From: Mycobacterium sp. Aquia_213
Lineage (GTDB): Bacteria; Actinomycetota; Actinomycetes; Mycobacteriales; Mycobacteriaceae
NCBI RefSeq assembly: GCF_026625985.1
Contig: NZ_CP113116.1
Location: 1,426,001 to 1,490,000, forward strand
Direction of reading: 5' to 3'
DNA length: 64,000 nt
Shown: piece by piece, positions 17,686-29,638 of the stretch
How the letters are laid out: the number at the start of each line of letters is the position of its first letter
How positions within the stretch are numbered: position 1 is the stretch's first letter
Made by a program: the position numbers and the translations under genes
Notes under the pieces: generated by a model
Told to the model about the DNA's origin: nothing
Seen by the model: only the letters and a program-made list of their open reading frames with translations
Databases searched by the model: none

Positions 17686-18287
17686 GCGAAATACTGAACC
17701 GGGTACGGGCGCACCTGCGCGAGCACTTCGCGACGGCAGGGCAGTGGGGTGAGCCCGATTCGGCGAGCGTGACATTTCTGGGGACCGAGCCGATGGAGGT
17801 GCTGCGATTCCGCGCGAAAGACGGGTTGGTGCAGTACGTGTCGCTGGGGTGCTCGCGCCATCCGATGGGCGACCCCACCGAGATCGTCGTCGACGCGCAG
17901 CGCGGCCCGCGCGCCGAGATCGGGCTCTGTCTGCGAGACCCCGGGCCGGCCACCGGAATCGCCCGCAGCCTGGCGATACTGGCGGCCTCGCCGGCCGTCG
18001 ACGGTGTGGTGCTCGTTGCGGACGCGCTGATAGATCTCGGCTCGCCGCTGTGGGCATTGCCGTCGCGGCGGGTGCCGTTCACGGCTGTTCTGTTGGGCCG
18101 CAGCGATATTGCGGATCTGCCGCTGGAGCCGCCGTGCGACCCGGTGGTGTTTCTCTCGGCCACGCCGATCACCGCGACCGAGGCGGCGTGGGTGCGGCTC
18201 AAAGGCGCCGAGGCTATGCGGCAGGCCTGGCGCAGCGACGGCGTCGACGTGCTGGACCCCAATCGCCGTGCAGCACAGCCGAACTGA
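17682..18287 (+). CDS. Suppressor-of-fused (SUFU) domain protein
   Basis: A 201-residue protein with the bacterial SUFU fold along its whole length: VTFLGTEPMEVLRFRAKDG, YVSLGCSRHPM, then RGPRAEIGLCLRDPG and a conserved C-terminal PVVFLSATPITATEAAWVRLKG. There is no signal peptide or membrane segment, so it is cytoplasmic. Its GTG start (17682) overlaps the sugC stop, making it the fifth cistron of the trehalose importer operon. Bacterial SUFU proteins are often immunity or protein-binding modules, but no toxin is nearby. The M. tuberculosis locus has corA next. Family call is confident; role is not known. Confidence 0.85.
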   Translation: MSEILNRVRAHLREHFATAGQWGEPDSASVTFLGTEPMEVLRFRAKDGLVQYVSLGCSRHPMGDPTEIVVDAQRGPRAEIGLCLRDPGPATGIARSLAILAASPAVDGVVLVADALIDLGSPLWALPSRRVPFTAVLLGRSDIADLPLEPPCDPVVFLSATPITATEAAWVRLKGAEAMRQAWRSDGVDVLDPNRRAAQPN

Positions 18288-18290
18288 CTT

Positions 18291-18319
18291 CACACTCGAC
18301 CGACTGTCGGTCGAGTGTG
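18291..18319. terminator. Perfect 14-bp inverted repeat between convergent genes
   Basis: CACACTCGACCGAC and its exact reverse complement are separated by a single T, giving a 29-nt hairpin with a 5-nt effective loop. It begins 4 nt after the SUFU stop and sits between convergent SUFU and corA, so it probably ends transcription from both sides. No U-tract follows, which is usual in mycobacteria. Confidence 0.6.
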
Positions 18320-18368
18320 CATCCATGGCGGCGTAGGCGCACAATCCCCACCCAGGACGCACACTCGA
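18311..18368. repeat. Dispersed intergenic repeat, copy A (about 58 bp)
   Basis: The segment begins TCGAGTGTGCATCCA and ends GACGCACACTCGA, so its ends are imperfect inverted repeats of each other. A second copy with the same ends and similar interior lies at 41361-41418. Its left arm is shared with the hairpin at 18291-18319. Confidence 0.65.
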
Positions 18369-18393
18369 ATGCTGAAACGCGAACCGAACTGAC

Positions 18394-19491
18394 TTAAAGC
18401 CAGTTGTTCCTGCGGAATTGGAAGTACAAGATGAGGCAGGCGGCCGTCATCAAGCCCATGATCCCCGGGTAGCCATACGTCCAGTCCAGCTCGGGCATGA
18501 AATGGAAGTTCATCCCGTAAATGGCGGCCACCATGGTGGGCAGCGCCGCGATACCGGCCCAGGCCGCCATCTTGCGCATGTCGTTGTTCTGCTGCATGCC
18601 GACGCGCGCCAACGCCGCCTGCACCAGCGAGTTGAGCATGTCGTCGTAGCTGGCGATCTGGTCTGCGGCCTCGGCGTGGTGATCGCCGACGTCGCGCAGG
18701 TAGCGCCGGACCTCTTTGGAGATCACGTCCTTGTTCTCCACCTGGATTCGATGGAATGCGGCCGACAGCGGGTTAACGCAGCGGCGTAGCTCGACGACCT
18801 CACGCTTGAGCATGTAGATCGGCTCGATGTCGAGCTTGCGGCCCGGGGCGAACGCCACTTCCTCGATGCTGTCGATGTCGGCTTCCATCAGCCGGGTCAC
18901 CTCGAGGTAGTGGTCCACGACGTGGTCGGCGATCGCGTGCATCACCGCGAAGGGGCCCAGCGTCAGCTGTTCTCCGTCGGCTTCCATGCTCTTGCGCACG
19001 TCGGCCAGCCCGCTGTGCTCGCCGTGGCGGACCGTCACGACAAAATCCTTGCCGACGAAGACCATCACCTCGCCGCTCTGCACGATCTCGCGCGCCAGCG
19101 CCACCGATTCGTGCGGGACGTACTGGACCGTCTTGAGTACCAGCACCAGCGTGTCGTCGTAGCGCTCCAACTTGGGTCGCTGATGTGCGCACACCGCGTC
19201 TTCGACGGCCAACGGGTGCAACCCGAAAACGTCCGCGACTTCCTTCATCTGGGTCTCGTCCGGCTCGTGCAAGCCAACCCAGACGAACGCCTCGTGCCCC
19301 AGCATCTCGATCTGGTGCACCTTGCTGCAGGCGGCCGGGTAGGAGAACTTGCCGGGCAGCCGGTGGCCGCCGACGTAGACGGCGCAGTCGATCAGGGCCT
19401 CGTGCGGCGTGGGTTGAGGCGGGGGTTCTGGCTGCGGCTCGTGCGCGATCGTACGAAGCGCTTCCGGTAGTGCGTCGAAACCCTCGAACAC
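18394..19491 (-). CDS. corA: CorA-type magnesium/cobalt channel
   Basis: A 365-residue CorA. A large cytoplasmic N-terminal domain (about 1-300) with a long helix (IASYDDMLNSLVQAALARVGMQQ) is followed by two C-terminal membrane helices with the selectivity motif YGMNF at their junction. The very C-terminus is basic (FRRNNWL), as in the family. The start is GTG 19491, backed by a strong AGGAGG ribosome site. It is divergent from mdh. Orthologue of Rv1239c. Confidence 0.94.
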   Translation of the reverse strand: MFEGFDALPEALRTIAHEPQPEPPPQPTPHEALIDCAVYVGGHRLPGKFSYPAACSKVHQIEMLGHEAFVWVGLHEPDETQMKEVADVFGLHPLAVEDAVCAHQRPKLERYDDTLVLVLKTVQYVPHESVALAREIVQSGEVMVFVGKDFVVTVRHGEHSGLADVRKSMEADGEQLTLGPFAVMHAIADHVVDHYLEVTRLMEADIDSIEEVAFAPGRKLDIEPIYMLKREVVELRRCVNPLSAAFHRIQVENKDVISKEVRRYLRDVGDHHAEAADQIASYDDMLNSLVQAALARVGMQQNNDMRKMAAWAGIAALPTMVAAIYGMNFHFMPELDWTYGYPGIMGLMTAACLILYFQFRRNNWL

Positions 19492-19719
19492 CTCAACCTC
19501 CTATCCGAGTGCAGGTCTCGCGGAGCGGTGCTCCATGCTACGCGTACTGGTAAAACGCGGGATGAAAAGGCATGCGACGGCCACGGACTGACGACGCTTG
19601 CCCGACGGGCGACAGCGAATTCGCGGTGGCATCGGACCGGCGGTTTCGGGCAAGCAAGGGTGCGCTAGTTTCGACCCGAAGCCAAACGACCGAACTTTCT
19701 CCATAAGGAGCCAATCGAA

Positions 19720-20709
19720 GTGAGTGCAACTCCTCTGAAGGTCGCCGTCACCGGTGCCGCCGGCCAGATCGGCTACAGCCTGCTCTTCCGCCTGGCCAGT
19801 GGCTCCCTGCTGGGACCCGACCGCCCGATCGAACTGCGGCTGCTTGAGATCGAGCCCGCGCTCAAGGCGCTCGAGGGCGTCGTGATGGAGCTCGACGACT
19901 GTGCGTTCCCGTTGCTGTCCGGCGTCCAGATCGGCGCGGACGCCAACAAGATCTTCGACGGCGTGAACCTGGCCCTGCTGGTCGGCGCGCGGCCGCGCGG
20001 CCCGGGCATGGAGCGCAGCGACCTGCTGGAAGCCAACGGCGCGATCTTTACCGCGCAGGGCAAGGCGCTCAACTCGGTTGCCGCCGACGACATTCGCATC
20101 GGCGTGACCGGTAACCCGGCCAACACCAACGCGCTGATCGCATTGAGCAACGCCCCCGACATCCCCAAGGAGCGGTTCTCGGCGCTGACCCGCCTCGACC
20201 ACAACCGGGCGATCTCGCAGCTGGCCAAGAAGACCGGTGCCGCGGTCACCGACATCAAGAAGGTGACCATCTGGGGCAACCACTCGGCCACCCAGTACCC
20301 CGACATCTTCCACGCCGAGGTCGGCGGCAAGAACGCCGCGGAGGTCGTCAACGACCAGGCCTGGATCGAGAACGACTTCATCCCGACGGTCGCCAAGCGC
20401 GGCGCGGCGATCATCGACGCGCGCGGCGCCTCGTCGGCCGCCTCGGCCGCCTCGGCCACCGTCGATGCCGCACGCTCCTGGCTGCTGGGTAGCCCGGCGG
20501 ATGACTGGGTGTCGATGGCGGTCTTCTCCGATGGCTCCTACGGCGTGCCGGAGGGCATCGTCTCGTCGTTCCCGGTGACCACCAAGGACGGCAACTGGTC
20601 CATCGTGCAGGGGCTGGAGATCGACGAGTTCTCCCGCGGCCGCATCGACAAGACCACCGCCGAGCTGGTCGAGGAGCGCGCCGCCGTTACGGAACTGAAG
20701 CTGATCTGA
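19720..20709 (+). CDS. mdh: NAD-dependent malate dehydrogenase
   Basis: A 329-residue cytosolic enzyme converting malate and oxaloacetate in the TCA cycle. The dinucleotide motif TGAAGQIGY is at residues 11-19, the substrate Arg loop is near GARPRGPGMERSDLL, and the catalytic His is in IWGNHSATQYP (about residue 187). The start is GTG 19720, behind AAGGAG at 19705-19710. A malic enzyme gene follows after 21 nt on the same strand. Confidence 0.96.
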   Translation: MSATPLKVAVTGAAGQIGYSLLFRLASGSLLGPDRPIELRLLEIEPALKALEGVVMELDDCAFPLLSGVQIGADANKIFDGVNLALLVGARPRGPGMERSDLLEANGAIFTAQGKALNSVAADDIRIGVTGNPANTNALIALSNAPDIPKERFSALTRLDHNRAISQLAKKTGAAVTDIKKVTIWGNHSATQYPDIFHAEVGGKNAAEVVNDQAWIENDFIPTVAKRGAAIIDARGASSAASAASATVDAARSWLLGSPADDWVSMAVFSDGSYGVPEGIVSSFPVTTKDGNWSIVQGLEIDEFSRGRIDKTTAELVEERAAVTELKLI

Positions 20710-20730
20710 GGCAGTCGATTAGGGCTACTA

Positions 20731-21927
20731 ATGGGTAGTCAGTACCCTGGGCCCGTGTCCGAAATCGTGCCGTCCCAGATCGCCATCGGGGACGATGAGA
20801 TCTTCGAGGCCCACGTAGGTGGGAAGCTTTCAGTCGAGATGAAGGCCCCGCTGGACACGCAGCGTGCGTTGTCGATCGCCTACACGCCGGGCGTTGCACA
20901 GGTCAGTCGGGCGATCGCCGCCGACCACACCTTGGCCGATCGCTACACGTGGGCGAACCGGCTGGTGGCCGTCGTCAGCGACGGCAGCGCCGTGCTCGGT
21001 CTCGGCGACATCGGGCCGGCGGCGGCGCTGCCGGTGATGGAGGGCAAGAGCGCGCTGTTCAAGCAGTTCGCCGACCTGGACGCGATCCCGATCGTGCTGG
21101 ACACCAAGGACCCCGACGAGATCGTCGAAACCCTGGTGCGGCTGCGGCCGACATTCGGTGCGGTGAACCTCGAGGACATCTCCGCGCCCCGCTGCTTCGA
21201 GATCGAACGACGGGCCATCGAGGCGCTGGATTGCCCGGTGATGCACGACGACCAGCACGGCACCGCGATCGTCGTGCTGGCGGCGCTGATGGGCGCTTCC
21301 AAGTTACTCGGCCGCGACATGGGTTCGATGCGGGTGGTGGTCTCGGGCGCCGGGGCAGCGGGCGTTGCTTGCTCGAAACTCCTTCTCGCAATGGGGGTTT
21401 CGGACATCACGGTGCTTGACTCGCGCGGCATCCTGCACACCGGCCGTGACGACATGAACGTCGTCAAGACCGACCTGGCGCGCAGCAGCAATCCCCGCGG
21501 TCTCGCCGGCGGCATGGTGGAAGCACTCAAGGAAGCCGATGTGTTTCTCGGAGTGTCCGCCGGCGTGGTGCCCGAGGAGCTCATCGCCACGATGGCGTCC
21601 GATTGCGTCGTGTTCGCGTTGTCGAACCCCGACCCGGAGATCCATCCCGACATCGCGGCCAAGTACGCGGCCGTGGTGGCCACCGGCCGCAGCGACTTCC
21701 CGAACCAGATCAATAATGTGCTGGCGTTCCCCGGGGTGTTCCGCGGCGCGCTGGATGCCGGGGCGCGGCGGATCACGGAAAAGATGATGGTGGCCGCGGC
21801 CGAGGCGATTTTCTCCGTCGTGAGCGACGGCCTCGCGCCCGACCGGATCGTGCCGAGCCCGCTGGACCCGGGCGTCAGTGAGGCAGTGGCGCAAGCCGTG
21901 GCGCAGGCTGCCGACACCTCGGAGTGA
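20731..21927 (+). CDS. Malic enzyme, short bacterial form
   Basis: A 398-residue oxidative malate decarboxylase without the phosphotransacetylase-like tail of long MaeB enzymes. It shows SIAYTPGVAQVSRAI, a DIGPAAALPVMEGKS loop with the catalytic Lys, the metal-binding MHDDQHGTAIV, a nucleotide-binding GAGAAGVA motif and LSNPDPEIHPD. It yields pyruvate, CO2 and NAD(P)H from malate. The start is ATG 20731; GTG 20755 is a possible alternative. It is sandwiched between mdh and lpqZ and coupled to lpqZ by a GTGA overlap. The M. tuberculosis malic enzyme (mez) is a different, longer type located elsewhere. Confidence 0.92.
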   Translation: MGSQYPGPVSEIVPSQIAIGDDEIFEAHVGGKLSVEMKAPLDTQRALSIAYTPGVAQVSRAIAADHTLADRYTWANRLVAVVSDGSAVLGLGDIGPAAALPVMEGKSALFKQFADLDAIPIVLDTKDPDEIVETLVRLRPTFGAVNLEDISAPRCFEIERRAIEALDCPVMHDDQHGTAIVVLAALMGASKLLGRDMGSMRVVVSGAGAAGVACSKLLLAMGVSDITVLDSRGILHTGRDDMNVVKTDLARSSNPRGLAGGMVEALKEADVFLGVSAGVVPEELIATMASDCVVFALSNPDPEIHPDIAAKYAAVVATGRSDFPNQINNVLAFPGVFRGALDAGARRITEKMMVAAAEAIFSVVSDGLAPDRIVPSPLDPGVSEAVAQAVAQAADTSE

Positions 21928-22802
21928 AAATCGGCAAGCTCGCGGCGCTGCTGATCGCCGCTGTGCTCGCCGCCCCGCTCTGCGCCGGCTGTACGGCCGG
22001 TCCCGGCAACCCCCACCCCGCGCCGGGCTTGGTGGTCGGATCGAAGAGCGATCCGACGTCACGGGTGCTGGCCGGCGTCTACCTCGCGGCGCTGCGGTCC
22101 TACGGTTTCGCCGCGCGCGCCGAGACCACCGACGATCCGATGGCGCAACTGGACTCCGGCGCCGTTACCGTCACACCCGCCTTCACCGGCCAGACGTTGC
22201 AGACCTTGCAGCCCGGCGTGATGGCGCTGTCCGATGCGCAGGTCTACCGCGCAATGGTGGCGGCGCTGCCCGAGGGCATCGCCGCGGGCGACTACACCAC
22301 AGCCGCCGACGACAAACCCGTGCTGCTGGTGACCCAACCCACCGCCAAGGCCTGGGGCGGCCAGGATCGCAGCGCGGATCTGAGCGTCCTGGAAAAGCAC
22401 TGCGACGGGCTGGTCGTCGGAATCGTCGCCGGGCACCGGGCGCCGTCGGCGATCGGCAGCTGCCGGCTGCCCGCTTCGCGTGAATTCCCGTATGGCACAA
22501 CGCTATTCGCGGCGATACTGGCCGGGCAGGTGACCGCGGGGTGGGCCACCACCGCCGACCCGGCCATTCCGGGCGACCTGGTGCCACTGGCCGACGGCAA
22601 ACCGGCGCTGATCCAGGCGGAGAACGTGGTGCCGCTTTACCGCCGTAACGCGCTGACCGATCGGCAGGTGCTGGCGATCAACGAGGTGGCGGGCGTGCTG
22701 GACACCGCGGCCCTGGCCGACATGCGCCGCCAGGTCGCCGGCGGTGCCGATCCGCAAGCGATCGCCGGCGGTTGGCTCGCCGAACACCCGTTGGGCCGCT
22801 GA
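21924..22802 (+). CDS. lpqZ: Lipoprotein LpqZ, glycine-betaine-binding type
   Basis: A 292-residue substrate-binding lipoprotein. The signal peptide ends with lipobox CAGC (lipid Cys about residue 23). The remainder resembles OpuAC/ProX-like quaternary-amine-binding proteins (VVGSKSDPTSRVLAGVYLAAL...). No permease or ATPase is adjacent, so its transport partner, if any, lies elsewhere. The start is GTG 21924, overlapping the malic enzyme stop. It is convergent with the dehydrogenase at 22807. Orthologue of Rv1244. Confidence 0.9.
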   Translation: MKIGKLAALLIAAVLAAPLCAGCTAGPGNPHPAPGLVVGSKSDPTSRVLAGVYLAALRSYGFAARAETTDDPMAQLDSGAVTVTPAFTGQTLQTLQPGVMALSDAQVYRAMVAALPEGIAAGDYTTAADDKPVLLVTQPTAKAWGGQDRSADLSVLEKHCDGLVVGIVAGHRAPSAIGSCRLPASREFPYGTTLFAAILAGQVTAGWATTADPAIPGDLVPLADGKPALIQAENVVPLYRRNALTDRQVLAINEVAGVLDTAALADMRRQVAGGADPQAIAGGWLAEHPLGR

Positions 22803-22806
22803 GAAC

Positions 22807-23640
22807 CTAGCGCTTGCCGCTCGGTAGGAACCGGTGCGTGACCGGCCCGAACAGCCGCTGGTAGCCCGGCCCGGTCAGCCGGACCAGCGCGTCCAGCACT
22901 TTGGCGTCGGTGCCGACCAGCACCCGGGCCTTGTTCTTGCGAACGCCCTCCAAGATGATCTGCGCGGCTTTCTCCGGGCTGGTGCTGGCCATTCGCTTGT
23001 CGAACACCTTGGCCAATTCGGCCGCGTCCAGTCCTTCGGCGGCGGTGGCGTTGCGTGCGATCCCGGTCTTGATGCCGCCCGGGTGCACCGTGGTGACCTT
23101 CACCGGATGCCCGGCCACCCACATCTCTTGGCGCAGCGCCTCGGTGAAGCCCCGCACCGCGAACTTGGCCGCGTTGTACGCGGCCTGGCTCGGTACGGAG
23201 AACAACCCGAACACGCTGGAGATGTTGACGACGTGGCCGTCCCCGGACGCGATCAGGTGCGGCAGAAAAGCCTTGGTGCCGTTGACAACTCCCCAGAAGT
23301 CGACGTCCATCACCCGTTCGATGTCCTTGAACTGGCTGACCTCGATGTCGCCGGTGAATGCGATGCCGGCGTTGTTGTAGATCTGGTTGACCTTGCCGAA
23401 GTGCTCGTTGATCGCGGTGGCGTAGGCCAGGAAAGCCTCGCGCTCGCTCACGTCGAGTCGATCGGTTTTGACCGGAGCGCCGATGGCCTTCAGCTGATCC
23501 TCGGTCTGCGCCAGTCCCTCGGTGTTGACGTCACTGATCGCAACGCTGGCACCCGAGCGGCCGAGCTCGACGGCCAGCGCCTGACCGATACCCGAACCCG
23601 CGCCCGTGACCACCGCGATCTTGCCGGCGAATCCCTGCAT
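22807..23640 (-). CDS. Short-chain dehydrogenase/reductase, copy 1 (Rv1245c-type)
   Basis: A 277-residue classical SDR. The cofactor motif TGAGSGIG is at residues 12-19, NNAG at 89-92, and the catalytic set is Ser about 142, Tyr155, Lys159 (YNAAK). Its substrate is unknown. The start is ATG 23640 behind GGGAGGG. It lies downstream of a second, closely related SDR on the same strand. The first 85 residues of the two proteins are nearly identical while the C-terminal halves have diverged. Confidence 0.9.
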   Translation of the reverse strand: MQGFAGKIAVVTGAGSGIGQALAVELGRSGASVAISDVNTEGLAQTEDQLKAIGAPVKTDRLDVSEREAFLAYATAINEHFGKVNQIYNNAGIAFTGDIEVSQFKDIERVMDVDFWGVVNGTKAFLPHLIASGDGHVVNISSVFGLFSVPSQAAYNAAKFAVRGFTEALRQEMWVAGHPVKVTTVHPGGIKTGIARNATAAEGLDAAELAKVFDKRMASTSPEKAAQIILEGVRKNKARVLVGTDAKVLDALVRLTGPGYQRLFGPVTHRFLPSGKR

Positions 23641-23719
23641 GTGCACCCTCCCTCGTGTCCACAATTGCCTCGAGATTACCGGTACCAGCGGTCTCGGGTA
23701 GCAACGGGGTTACCGAGGG

Positions 23720-24586
23720 TCAGCTACGGCGCGCCAGCAACCGGCGCCCCAAGGTCACCGCCCGGCCCACCAGGCCCGGCCCGCCGTACAGCACTTCGCC
23801 ATACCGGGCCCCGGCCACCCGCACCAGCAGGTCCGCGGATTTCGCGTCGGCACCGATCAGCACCCGGGCCTTGTTCTTGCCCACCGCCGCCAAGATGGTG
23901 CGGGCGGCCTGTTGCGGTGTCGTTTTGGCCACCTGCTGGTCGAAGTTCGCGAGAACCTCGTCCTGGTCGAGTCCCATGCCGACGGCGATCTCGGCGTTGG
24001 TGCCAAAAGAGGTTTTGACGCCGCCCGGGTGGACCACGGTCACCCCCACCGGGTGGCCGGCCACCGCCATCTCCTGGCGCAGCGCCTCGGTGAACCCGCG
24101 GACGGCGAACTTGGCCGAGACGTAGGCGACCTGACCCGGTAGCGCCATCACGCCGAGCACGCTGGAGATGTTGATGACGTGGCCGTCCCCGGATGCGATC
24201 ACATGCGGGAGAAACGCCTTGGTGCCATTGACGACGCCCCAGAAGTCGACGTCCATCACCCGCTCGATGTCTTTGAAGTCGGTGAACTCGAGGGTGCCGA
24301 TGTGGGTGAGCCCCGCGTTGTTGTAGATCTGGTTGACCTTGCCGAAGTGCTCGTTGACCTGGTCGGCGTAGGCGAGGAAGGCCTCGCGCTCGGTGACGTC
24401 GAGTCGGTCGGCTTTGACCGGCGCGCCGATGGCCTTCAGCTGTTCCTCGGTCTGGGCCAGTCCCTCGGTGTTGACGTCACTGATCGCAACGCTGGCGCCC
24501 GCGCGGCCGAGCTCGACGGCCAATGCCTGACCGATGCCCGAACCCGCGCCGGTCACGACAGTGACCTTGCCGGCGAACTTCTGCAT
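23720..24586 (-). CDS. Short-chain dehydrogenase/reductase, copy 2 (tandem paralogue)
   Basis: A 288-residue SDR with the same motifs as its neighbour (TGAGSGIG, NNAG, YVSAK). It ends in a basic tail (GRRLLARRS). It is separated from copy 1 by 79 nt. M. tuberculosis has a single gene here as I recall, so this is a local duplication. The shared 5' part is markedly more alike than the rest. The start is ATG 24586; the upstream open frame lacks a good ribosome site. Confidence 0.9.
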   Translation of the reverse strand: MQKFAGKVTVVTGAGSGIGQALAVELGRAGASVAISDVNTEGLAQTEEQLKAIGAPVKADRLDVTEREAFLAYADQVNEHFGKVNQIYNNAGLTHIGTLEFTDFKDIERVMDVDFWGVVNGTKAFLPHVIASGDGHVINISSVLGVMALPGQVAYVSAKFAVRGFTEALRQEMAVAGHPVGVTVVHPGGVKTSFGTNAEIAVGMGLDQDEVLANFDQQVAKTTPQQAARTILAAVGKNKARVLIGADAKSADLLVRVAGARYGEVLYGGPGLVGRAVTLGRRLLARRS

Positions 24587-24664
24587 GTAGACCCTTTCCC
24601 AAGTCCGCCCCATGCGTCGAGGTTAGCCGGTATCCACGGAAGTCCAGCCGGTGCGTGATGAATC

Positions 24665-28414
<3,750 letters not shown>

Positions 28415-28604
28415 GGCCGCTGTTCGCCTCAATTCTTATGTCTTGCAGGCTCACTAAGCGCAATTGCTTGGCGCCCGCGATTCTGCGCACCTTTGGTTGA
28501 CGAGGTACCTCACACCCGCGGCGGACTACTACGTTTCCGCCCCATAAAGGCTAACCCTTCGCCGGTGATTCGCCAGCGAGACCACCGAACCGGGGCCCGG
28601 ACGG

Positions 28605-29393
28605 CTACCGGCTCACCTCGCGCGCCGTCGGCAATACATGCAAGGGATTCGGCCAGCGGGCCGGCGGGGCGCCGAACGCCTGGCGGGCATTGCTGACGAT
28701 CTTCTTGCCCACGATCCGATTGCCGGCGCCACCGATCGCGGCGCCGATGCCGACGGGCAGCATCTTTCCGAACATCAAGGCACCGCGTCGCAGCGCGTAC
28801 CGCTTTACGAAGTATTTGAGCATTCGAGCGTTGAGCCGCCCCAAACTCGACAGCGGCAGCGAGGCCATGCCCTCGGCCAGCCATCCGCCGTTGGTGCGCG
28901 CCGGACCGATCAGCTCGCCGATGGCGCGCTTGCTGTCGTCGCCGGCCAGGACGGCCAGCACCAGCGCGCGACGCCGCTCGTAGTGATCGGCGGGGATGCC
29001 GTAGACCTGTGCGGTCGACAGCACGAAGATCGCGGTCGCTTCGAGGAAGAACACGGTTTCGCCGGCACCCGCCGACAGCGCCGCCAACGTCCCGATCCCG
29101 GGAAAGGTCGCCGCCGAACCGACCGCCGCGCCGCTGGCCATCAAGGCGGCCAGGTAGCGGTTCTCCAGCTTGGTGACGATCTCGGCGGGGCTCGCGCCGG
29201 GGTGTGCCCGTCGCAGCCGGGCCACCAGGGCCTCCGCGGCCGGGCCCTGGATCCGCGAACTACGCTCGATGACCTGCGCCAATGCGCGCGTAGAAGCCTT
29301 AGGGCGACCGGACCGTCCGGACGGCACGTTCTCAGGTGATTCCTCGGACCGTTTCAGGGACCAAAGCCCTGACCTATTGCGTCGTGCGCTCAT
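28605..29393 (-). CDS. EcsC-like membrane protein (Rv1249c-type)
   Basis: A 262-residue protein. A basic N-terminal region (residues 1-70) precedes hydrophobic helices around 85-130 (ALMASGAAVGSAATFPGIGTLAALSAG). A C-terminal Gly-rich stretch (KMLPVGIGAAIGGAGNRIVGKKIV) resembles the EcsC family. The molecular function is unknown. It lies upstream of kgd on the same strand with a 190-bp gap, and is divergent from the MFS pump gene. Orthologue of Rv1249c. Confidence 0.8.
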   Translation of the reverse strand: MSARRNRSGLWSLKRSEESPENVPSGRSGRPKASTRALAQVIERSSRIQGPAAEALVARLRRAHPGASPAEIVTKLENRYLAALMASGAAVGSAATFPGIGTLAALSAGAGETVFFLEATAIFVLSTAQVYGIPADHYERRRALVLAVLAGDDSKRAIGELIGPARTNGGWLAEGMASLPLSSLGRLNARMLKYFVKRYALRRGALMFGKMLPVGIGAAIGGAGNRIVGKKIVSNARQAFGAPPARWPNPLHVLPTAREVSR

Positions 29394-29638
29394 AGTGCCT
29401 CTCCTGCCAATGGCGTCCCTTCAGGCTAACGCGAGTTTGCTGAACGCGGGGCCAGCCGCATTGCGTGCGCGTCAATCCGACCGCGGACGGCGGCCGGTCG
29501 CCCGTCGCGGAATAATGCAGGCTGGACACAGCTCGAGCCGTTTGTCGGCTGCGGCTGGGGGAATCGTTGCGTGCGGGCGGTATCACACCCTGCTCACGGC
29601 GGTAAGCCGGCCGTCGGGCGCTGAAGCGAGGTGAGTGC

